From Acidobacteriaceae bacterium (GTDB lineage: Bacteria; Acidobacteriota; Terriglobia; Bryobacterales; Bryobacteraceae), in NCBI GenBank assembly GCA_019244945.1, contig JAFASD010000508.1, positions 1 to 5,258 on the forward strand: DNA of 5,258 nt, given 5' to 3'. A program made the position numbers and the translations under genes. Shown here piece by piece: positions 1-5,258 of this stretch (positions within the stretch are counted from its first letter, which is position 1; every line of letters begins with the position of its first letter). Under the pieces are notes generated by a model that worked only from the letters and a program-made list of their open reading frames with translations, was not told the DNA's origin and made no database searches.

Positions 1-3000
1 CCGATCGACGAGGTGGCGCGCCTGCTTGGGCCTGATACGCGCATCGTCGACGTCGGGCACCGGCGCGAGATGGAGCTTGCGGTCGAGATCCCGCGCGACG
101 AGCTCGGCTCGGTCGCCAGCACCGAGATGTGGAATGAGATCTACGACCGGCTCGGTGAATTGATTCTGGCAAAACGCACGACTTTGGTGTCCGTCAATAC
201 CCGTCGTCTTTCGGAGCGGGTTGCGCACGCCCTCGGAGAGCGGTTGGGCGATCATGCTGTGCTGCCTCATCACGGAAGCTTATCGCGCGCCTTACGGCTC
301 GATGCCGAGTCGCGTTTGAAGAGCGGCGAGCTGCGGGCCGTCGTCGCTACAGCGTCGCTCGAACTGGGAATCGACATTGGGAGTGTCGATCTGGTCTGTC
401 AAATTGGTTCCACTCGTTCGATTGCAGTCGCGCTGCAACGGATCGGGCGATCGGGTCACTGGGTCGGCGCGAAGCCTAGCGGGCGCATCTTCGCCACCAC
501 CCGCGATGAACTCGTCGAATGCGCCGCGCTTGTCTCCGCCATTCGCAAAGGTGAGCTCGAACGGATCGAGATTCCGCAGAACGCTTTGGATATTCTGGCG
601 CAGCAGATCGTCGCCGCAGCCGCCGCGGAGCCATGGAAAGAGGATGATCTTTATGCGCTGTTCCGCTCGGCATATCCGTATCGCCATCTCGATCGCGAAG
701 ATTTCGACGCCGTAATCGAAATGCTTTCTGAGGGAATCGCAACTTCTCGCGGCAGAAGCGGCGCGTTGCTGCATCGCGATCGGGTAAATGGGCGCGTGAA
801 GGGACGCCGCGGTGCGCGACTGGCTGCGATTACCTCCGGCGGAGCCATTCCCGAGAACGCGAACTACACGGTCATCGTCGAACCGGAAGCCAAATCCGTC
901 GGCACTCTGGACGAAGACTTCGCGGTGGAGAGTCTGGTTGGCGATGTGTTTTTGCTCGGCACGCATTCCTGGCGGATCAAGCGAGTGGAACCCGGGCGCG
1001 TTCGCGTTGAAGATGCTCACGGCGCCGCGCCTTCGATTCCCTTTTGGTTAGGCGAGGCGCCCGGCCGCTCGCGCGAGTTATCGGCAGAAGTAGCGCATGT
1101 TCGAGAGCAAATCATCGCTGAACCGGAATCCGCCCCGGAATTCTTGATTCAGCAATGCGGTCTCGATGAAGGCGGAGCCAGGCAGGCGACCACTTATGTG
1201 CGTTCGGGTGCTTTCGAATTAGGCGCATTGCCCGCTCAAACCACCGTGGTCGCCGAACGCTTCTTTGATCAGGCGGGCGGAATGCAACTGGTTCTGCACG
1301 CTCCGTTCGGCTCACGCATCACCCGGGCTTGGGGCCTCGCTTTGCGCAAGCGGTTTTGCCGCACCTTCAATTTCGAATTGCAGGCTGCGGCGACAGACAA
1401 CGGTCTGGTGCTCTCGTTGAGCGATCAACATTCGTTTCCGCTTGATCTGGTGTTCGCCTTTCTGAAATCTACAACGGTAGAAGACGTATTACGGCAAGCG
1501 ATGCTCGCTGCGCCAATGTTTGGCGCGCGCTGGCGCTGGAACACAACCCGAGCGCTGGCCATCTTGCGCTTCCGTAACGGAACACGGGTGCCAACGCCGA
1601 TCCAGCGGATGCGTGCCGACGATCTGCTTGCGGCGGTTTTCCCGGATCAGGTTGCCTGCGCCGAAAATCTGACCGGCCCGATTCGCATCCCGGATCATCC
1701 GCTGGTAAAGGAAACCATCGAAAACTGCCTCACCGAGGCCATGGACATTGACGGATTGCGCGACATCTTGGCAAGTATTGAAAACGGTCGCATCAAGACC
1801 GTCGCAATCGATACGGCCCAAGCCTCGCAGTTCTCGCACGAGATCTTGAACGCGAACCCGTACGCCTACCTCGATGATGCTCCTTTAGAAGAACGCCGCA
1901 CTCGCGCGGTTCAACTGCGGCAAAGGCTCGGAAGCGATGTGACCGGCGGAGAGGGTGTGCTGGATCCGGCAGTGATCGATCGGATTTCAGCTGAGTCCTG
2001 GCCGGAAGCGCGTGATGCGGATGAGTTGCACGATGCGCTGCTCACGGTGATACGATTGCCGCCCGTTCCCGAATGGCAGGCTTTTTTCGACGAGCTGGCT
2101 GCAACCGGCCGCGTATCCACCGTTACCCGCGCTGGCGCAGATTTTTGGGTTGCCACCGAGCGAATCGACATCGCCGATGAACCCGCTGCAGTCGTTTCCG
2201 GCTGGATGGAGTCTATTGGACCCACCACGGTCGGCTCACTTGCAGAGAAGCTCGCATTTTCTCCGGAAGAGATTGAAGCGGCGCTGCTCCGGCTCGAAGC
2301 GCAAGGGCAGGTGCTGCGCGGCCATTTTCGTAACACGGACGGCGAGATCGAATGGTGTAATCGCCGCATTCTGGCTCGCATTCATCGCGCCACGCTCGGC
2401 CAACTGCGGCGCGAGATTGAACCGGTCACCACTCTCGATTTTGATCGCTTCCTGCATGCTTGGCAGCACGTCGCGCCCGGTAGCCAATTGCATGGCGCGG
2501 ATGGAACGCTCCAAATCATCACGCAGTTGCAAGGTTATGAAATTCCCGCTGCGGCCTGGGAATCGGAGATCCTCGCAAGGCGCATCGCCAAATACGATCC
2601 TGATTTTCTCGACGAGCTCTGTTTCGCCGGCGAAGTGATGTGGGCGCGCGTGTCGCCACATCCGGCCATCGCGGAAAACCGTCGCGTGCGCCCAACCCGG
2701 ATCGCTCCCGTGACACTTTTCCTCCGGGCAGATGCGGATTGGTTAATGGGTCGGAGCAGTCCGGCCGACCAGTCGGCGCTCTCCCATCCAGCGCGAGATA
2801 TATTGCTTGCATTGGAGCGCACGGGCGCCAGCTTCTTTGCGGATTTAGTGCGCCAGACCGGCCGCTTGGCAAGTGAAGTGGAAGACGGGCTCTGGGAACT
2901 GTTAGCCGGAGGATTCGTCACCGCAGACGGTTTCGATAACTTGCGCGCTCTGATCGATCCAAAACGGCGGCGTGGTGAGGGCCGCGGCAGCGCAAAACGG

Positions 3001-3408
3001 CCGCGTCATGCTGCCGGTAGGTGGGCGGTGCTGCGCCGCGACTCTCCGGCGATAAGTCCTGCAGAACGGACCGAACGCTACGCGCGCCAGTTGCTTGCGC
3101 GATGGGGAGTCCTGGTGCGTGACTTGCTGGTTCGCGAAACCCTCGCTCCGCCCTGGAGGGAATTACTGCCCATTCTCCGAAGAATGGAAGCGCGCGGCGA
3201 AATTCGAGGCGGGCGATTCGTTTCAGGCGTGACGGGCGAGCAATTCGCCCGGCCTGAGGCTCTCGATCTGTTGCGGCTGATCCGCCGTGAATCCGAGAAA
3301 GCTGCGGTCGTCACAGTATCGAATGCGGATCCGCTGAATCTGAGCGGCATCATCCTGCCCGGCCCGCGCGTAAGCCGCTTGGCGGTTATGGGTCTGGTGC
3401 CCGCTTAG
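1..3408 (+). CDS. lhr: Lhr-type long-form superfamily 2 DNA helicase, C-terminal ~1,135 residues (5' partial)
   Basis: This is an ATP-dependent 3'-5' single-stranded DNA translocase that unwinds RNA:DNA and DNA duplexes. It is a cytoplasmic repair protein (family knowledge). The frame is open from base 1, reading PIDEVARLLG, the segment that normally follows motif III; the GTG at 13 is therefore internal, and Walker A and DExH lie upstream. In visible residues: motif IV region TTLVSVNTRR at about 60-69, motif V ATASLELGIDIG at 116-127, motif VI QRIGRSGH with its arginine finger at 146-153. These are followed by the DEAD-associated domain with FWLGEAPGRSREL at 348-360 and RAWGLALRKRF at about 442-452. 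The Lhr core ends near HEILNANPYAYLDDAPLEER (about 613-632). A long C-terminal domain follows, with a basic linker (about 987-1002) and the family block LAPPWRELL to GGRFVSGVTGEQFA (about 1048-1083). Adding a missing ~250-300 residues gives about 1,400, close to long bacterial Lhr (E. coli about 1,538). The last ~15 residues look unlike the usual family tail. Identification is firm; biological role in this organism is inferred. Confidence 0.95.
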   Translation, partial: PIDEVARLLGPDTRIVDVGHRREMELAVEIPRDELGSVASTEMWNEIYDRLGELILAKRTTLVSVNTRRLSERVAHALGERLGDHAVLPHHGSLSRALRLDAESRLKSGELRAVVATASLELGIDIGSVDLVCQIGSTRSIAVALQRIGRSGHWVGAKPSGRIFATTRDELVECAALVSAIRKGELERIEIPQNALDILAQQIVAAAAAEPWKEDDLYALFRSAYPYRHLDREDFDAVIEMLSEGIATSRGRSGALLHRDRVNGRVKGRRGARLAAITSGGAIPENANYTVIVEPEAKSVGTLDEDFAVESLVGDVFLLGTHSWRIKRVEPGRVRVEDAHGAAPSIPFWLGEAPGRSRELSAEVAHVREQIIAEPESAPEFLIQQCGLDEGGARQATTYVRSGAFELGALPAQTTVVAERFFDQAGGMQLVLHAPFGSRITRAWGLALRKRFCRTFNFELQAAATDNGLVLSLSDQHSFPLDLVFAFLKSTTVEDVLRQAMLAAPMFGARWRWNTTRALAILRFRNGTRVPTPIQRMRADDLLAAVFPDQVACAENLTGPIRIPDHPLVKETIENCLTEAMDIDGLRDILASIENGRIKTVAIDTAQASQFSHEILNANPYAYLDDAPLEERRTRAVQLRQRLGSDVTGGEGVLDPAVIDRISAESWPEARDADELHDALLTVIRLPPVPEWQAFFDELAATGRVSTVTRAGADFWVATERIDIADEPAAVVSGWMESIGPTTVGSLAEKLAFSPEEIEAALLRLEAQGQVLRGHFRNTDGEIEWCNRRILARIHRATLGQLRREIEPVTTLDFDRFLHAWQHVAPGSQLHGADGTLQIITQLQGYEIPAAAWESEILARRIAKYDPDFLDELCFAGEVMWARVSPHPAIAENRRVRPTRIAPVTLFLRADADWLMGRSSPADQSALSHPARDILLALERTGASFFADLVRQTGRLASEVEDGLWELLAGGFVTADGFDNLRALIDPKRRRGEGRGSAKRPRHAAGRWAVLRRDSPAISPAERTERYARQLLARWGVLVRDLLVRETLAPPWRELLPILRRMEARGEIRGGRFVSGVTGEQFARPEALDLLRLIRRESEKAAVVTVSNADPLNLSGIILPGPRVSRLAVMGLVPA

Positions 3409-3426
3409 CGACCCAACGGGACCCGG

Positions 3427-3456
3427 TTCGTAGCATGCTACATTCGAAGTTTAAAC
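3427..3456 (+). promoter_or_regulatory. Palindrome cluster with weak sigma70-like promoter, upstream of the pump operon
   Basis: Three perfect palindromes sit almost end to end: GTAGCATGCTAC (3430-3441), TTCGAA (3443-3448) and GTTTAAAC (3449-3456). The same stretch can be read as a weak promoter: TTCGTA at 3427-3432 (3 of 6 match to TTGACA), a 17-base spacer, then TTTAAA at 3450-3455 (4 of 6 match to TATAAT). Transcription would start about 60 bases before the adaptor start codon. The 12-base palindrome would then overlap the -35 and spacer, a normal place for a repressor operator. The sequences are seen directly; promoter and operator function are inference, and short palindromes also arise by chance. 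Confidence 0.25.
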
Positions 3457-3475
3457 CCTCACAAAGCGGGAACAT

Positions 3476-3500
3476 TTGCCGGCCTGTTTCCGTCTGGCAA
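3476..3500 (+). other. Possible small hairpin in the leader of the adaptor gene
   Basis: TTGCC at 3476-3480 can pair with GGCAA at 3496-3500. The stem extends inward by one G-T wobble and one G-C pair around a loop of about 11 bases. It lies just before the Shine-Dalgarno-like sequence. A competing stem is possible between GGAACA (3469-3474) and TGTTTCC (3485-3491) with one bulged T, so the two are mutually exclusive. There is no U-tract, so it is not an intrinsic terminator. It may have no function. Confidence 0.15.
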
Positions 3501-3505
3501 TGAGC

Positions 3506-3510
3506 GGGAG
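3506..3510 (+). promoter_or_regulatory. Candidate ribosome binding site for the TTG-started adaptor gene
   Basis: GGGAG at 3506-3510 is the only purine-rich Shine-Dalgarno-like sequence near the adaptor start. It lies 14 bases before the TTG at 3525, longer than the usual 5-10; the shifted reading GAGAG at 3508-3512 gives 12. An in-frame TGA at 3501-3503 prevents a start further upstream, and no ATG or GTG lies in frame between that stop and the TTG. The site therefore supports, weakly, the TTG start. Confidence 0.4.
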
Positions 3511-3524
3511 AGAGTGCGCCAACT

Positions 3525-4952
3525 TTGAAGAAAAAGTGGAAAATTGTCATTTTGATAGCTTTGCTGGTGCTCGTCGCGGGTGGTGTGTTCGCCAGCATAA
3601 AGATCAGCGAACGCGGCGTCGTCATTGTTCAGACCGGAAAAGTAAGCCGCACGGACCTAACCGCCGTGGTCACCGCGTCTGGCGAGATTAAGCCCAAAAC
3701 TTACATCAATATAGGCGCGTCACAAGGCCCCGCGCCCATCACCGCAATTCTGGTGCGAGAAGGCGACCATGTCAGAAAAGGACAGGTGCTTGCGCGTCTC
3801 GAGAATGTTCAGCCCGAGGCTGACCTCAAGATGCAACAGGCGGCTCTGAACTCCGCTCTGGCTGATTCGTCCGCAAGCGAAGCCAATGTAAAGTCCCTGG
3901 AGGACAATATTGCCGTCGCGCAGGCTCAAGTGGACCACGACCGCGCCGATCTTGCGCAAAAGAAAATCGATCTGAAGCGCAATCAGGATCTGTTCGATGC
4001 GAAATTGATTTCGGCGCAGGATTTCGAGGCCAAGAAGGTGGCCTACGATCTGGCTCTCGCCACGCTCCTCGAGTCTGAAAAGAAGGTCGATCAGGCCAAG
4101 GCGGAGCAAGCTCAAGCGTCCGCGCAATTAGGCTCGGCTCAAAAGAAGGTAGCCCAAGAAGAAGCCATGGTCTCCCGAACGGCGAACGTCCTGTCGCAGT
4201 TTGACGCAGTCGCCCCATTGGATGGCGTAGTCACAAATTTGCCGGTTCGGGTCGGTGAAACGGTTGTACCCGGAATTCAGAGCTCCACTTCCTCCATCAT
4301 CATGACCATCGCTGACATGTCGATCATTACGGCTGAAGTGCATGTCGATGAAACCGACATCGTGAGTGTCAAGATGGACCAGCCCGCCGAAGTTACAATA
4401 GATGCGATACCCAACCGGACATTCAAGGGACGGGTCACCGAAATCGGCGACACAGCCATTGTGCGGTCCACCGGCGTCGCTGCATCGCAAAGCCAAACCT
4501 CGAGTCAGGAAGCCAAGGATTTCAAAGTTGTGATTGCGCTCGACATTCCCCAGGATCTGGTGCGCCCGGGGCTATCCTGCACGGCAAAGATCACGACCGC
4601 GACGAGATCGCACGTGTTGGCGATCCCGATCCAGGCATTGACCATACGCCAGAAAGGTCAATTGACACAGCCCAAACCTGGACAGAAGCAACCCGTTCTC
4701 GATCCCGCCGCGCAGAAGGCGGCCAAAGAAGAATTGCAGGGTGTATTTGTAGTCAATAACGGCAAAGCGGACTTCCGCGAAGTCAAAACCGGCATCACGG
4801 GCGCGACCGATATAGAGGTGCTGAACGGGCTAAAAGATGGCGATCAACTTGTAACCGGAAGTTATCAGGTGATTCGCACGCTTCGAAATGAGGCCAAGGT
4901 CAAGGTGGACAATAAGGGCCCTGTGGCTCCCTCGAGTCCAGCAGCGAGTTAG
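3525..4952 (+). CDS. Periplasmic adaptor subunit of a tripartite efflux pump, MacA/HlyD family
   Basis: This 475-residue membrane fusion protein bridges an inner-membrane transporter and an outer-membrane channel. The start is TTG, giving MKKKWK and then one hydrophobic segment (about residues 7-25), a signal anchor with no lipobox cysteine, so the body lies in the periplasm. The first lipoyl half is at about 48-95 (TASGEIKP, VREGDHVRKGQVLARLE). A long Ala/Gln/Lys-rich alpha-helical hairpin spans about 98-220. Its tip reads R152-x3-L156-x6-S163, the RLS motif that contacts TolC-type channels in AcrA and MacA. The second lipoyl half is at about 226-250 (APLDGVVTNLPVRVGETV). A beta-barrel (about 258-375) and a membrane-proximal domain (about 405-462) follow, with a Pro/Ser/Ala tail. 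A Ser/Gln-rich loop at about 314-330 and a Gln/Lys/Pro-rich insert at about 376-403 interrupt the last domains. The ABC ATPase gene 24 bases downstream argues for a MacAB-like pump rather than an RND pump. Family is certain; substrate (macrolide, peptide, lipid or other) cannot be told. Confidence 0.93.
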   Translation: MKKKWKIVILIALLVLVAGGVFASIKISERGVVIVQTGKVSRTDLTAVVTASGEIKPKTYINIGASQGPAPITAILVREGDHVRKGQVLARLENVQPEADLKMQQAALNSALADSSASEANVKSLEDNIAVAQAQVDHDRADLAQKKIDLKRNQDLFDAKLISAQDFEAKKVAYDLALATLLESEKKVDQAKAEQAQASAQLGSAQKKVAQEEAMVSRTANVLSQFDAVAPLDGVVTNLPVRVGETVVPGIQSSTSSIIMTIADMSIITAEVHVDETDIVSVKMDQPAEVTIDAIPNRTFKGRVTEIGDTAIVRSTGVAASQSQTSSQEAKDFKVVIALDIPQDLVRPGLSCTAKITTATRSHVLAIPIQALTIRQKGQLTQPKPGQKQPVLDPAAQKAAKEELQGVFVVNNGKADFREVKTGITGATDIEVLNGLKDGDQLVTGSYQVIRTLRNEAKVKVDNKGPVAPSSPAAS

Positions 4953-4976
4953 CGGCTCACCCGTATCCAATTAGCC

Positions 4977-5258
4977 ATGGCAGCCTCAGAACCAGCAGTT
5001 GCCGAACTCAGCGCGAAAGAGCGCGAGGAACGCGGCGAGCAACTCCGGCGCGAAAGTATTGTCATTCGAACCTATGATCTCTGGAAAACCTACATCATGG
5101 GTGACCAGGAGATACATGCGGTCTCAGGTGTGGACATCCAAATCAAGCGAGGGGAGTACGTGGCCATCATGGGCCCCTCTGGTTCGGGCAAATCGACGTT
5201 GATGAATTTGATCGGTTGCCTCGATACGCCCACCAAAGGACTGTACTATTTGAACGGC
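4977..5258 (+). CDS. ABC transporter ATP-binding protein, MacB/LolD type (3' partial)
   Basis: This is the nucleotide-binding subunit that would power the pump by ATP hydrolysis at the cytoplasmic face of the inner membrane. Only the first 94 residues are present. An aromatic A-loop candidate is Y39 (DLWKTY), and Walker A is GPSGSGKST at residues 66-74 (bases 5172-5198). LMNLIGCLDTPTKG follows, a run typical of the MacB/LolD/FtsE-like group. The Q-loop, LSGGQ signature and Walker B lie beyond the window. ATG at 4977 is the only possible start: the frame runs back to the adaptor's own TAG with no other start codon, and the next ATG (5097) would delete conserved sequence. No Shine-Dalgarno sequence is seen, so coupling to adaptor translation is likely. 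Residues 1-30 form a highly charged extension before the fold. Whether the gene continues into a fused MacB-type permease or ends as an ATPase alone cannot be seen; a protein of about 230-260 residues with a separate permease gene is my guess. Confidence 0.92.
   Translation, partial: MAASEPAVAELSAKEREERGEQLRRESIVIRTYDLWKTYIMGDQEIHAVSGVDIQIKRGEYVAIMGPSGSGKSTLMNLIGCLDTPTKGLYYLNG

Noticed and set aside
13..15. GTG as the true start of the helicase gene.
   Set aside because: The frame is open to base 1 and the upstream codons read PIDE, fitting the conserved PIDEVARLLG that follows motif III. The RecA1 domain must be upstream of the window.
292..1020. A 242-codon open frame on the opposite strand inside the helicase.
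   Set aside because: The protein is rich in Arg, Ser and Ala with no family motif, and it lies antisense to a highly conserved helicase region. It is a codon-bias shadow.
1911..2381. A 156-codon antisense open frame rich in Ser and Ala.
   Set aside because: It is opposite the Lhr C-terminal region, has low-complexity composition and no recognisable domain.
2150..2638. A 162-codon + strand open frame overlapping the helicase.
   Set aside because: It is out of frame with a clearly intact helicase frame and has Ser/Arg-rich composition typical of an off-frame reading.
2953..3010. An Arg/Lys-rich stretch in the helicase as a possible nucleic-acid-binding insertion.
   Set aside because: A basic, variable linker at this point before the final conserved block is usual in long Lhr proteins.
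3415..3427. CGGGACCCG just after the helicase stop as a terminator stem.
   Set aside because: The arms are separated by a single base, too few for a hairpin loop, and no T-run follows.
3476..3691. A small + strand frame (including ATG at 3500) overlapping the adaptor start, possibly a leader peptide or the real start.
   Set aside because: It is out of frame with the adaptor, and its product (CANFEEKVENCHF and onward) has no signal segment or known motif, whereas the TTG frame gives a clean KKKWK signal anchor.
3720..4127. A Leu/Arg-rich 135-codon antisense frame that could suggest a membrane protein.
   Set aside because: It mirrors the Gln/Ala/Lys-rich coiled-coil hairpin of the adaptor, whose codons read as Leu/Arg on the other strand.
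4999..5202. A 67-codon + strand frame at the end of the window.
   Set aside because: It overlaps the ABC ATPase in another frame; the ATPase frame carries Walker A, this one carries nothing recognisable.

Overview
The window holds three protein-coding genes, all on the + strand and two of them cut by the window edges. The first is most of a long-form Lhr-type superfamily 2 helicase (1-3408). After a 116-base gap comes a complete membrane-anchored periplasmic adaptor protein of the MacA/HlyD type (3525-4952). Last is the N-terminal third or so of a MacB/LolD-type ABC transporter ATPase (4977-5258). There are no RNA genes, insertion sequences, CRISPR arrays or phage genes. Open frames on the opposite strand and in other frames look like shadows of these three genes.

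The organism is most likely a Gram-negative (diderm) bacterium with a moderately GC-rich genome. The adaptor carries the R-x3-L-x6-S hairpin-tip motif used to dock onto TolC-like outer-membrane channels, so an outer membrane is expected. The style of the adaptor (short KKKWK N-terminus, one signal anchor, 'TASGEIKP', 'LARLENVQPEAD') and its pairing with a separate MacB-type ATPase resemble Acidobacteriota as I know them. This is pattern memory, not a search result, and the phylum is tentative.

Layout: 1-3408 is the helicase, entering just after motif III, so the ATP-binding RecA1 domain lies upstream. 3409-3524 is the only real intergenic stretch. It holds a tight cluster of palindromes, a weak sigma70-like promoter candidate, a possible leader hairpin and a Shine-Dalgarno-like sequence. 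3525-4952 and 4977-5258 are separated by 24 bases with no terminator and very probably form one operon. Its products would make a tripartite export pump: ATPase plus (downstream, unseen) permease in the inner membrane, the adaptor across the periplasm, and a TolC-type channel. The helicase is probably a separate unit of DNA/RNA repair, but no clear terminator separates it from the pump genes, so read-through is possible.

I found no convincing undescribed system. The most worthwhile second looks are the palindrome cluster ahead of the pump operon, the unusual C-terminal end of the helicase, and two polar insertions in the adaptor.
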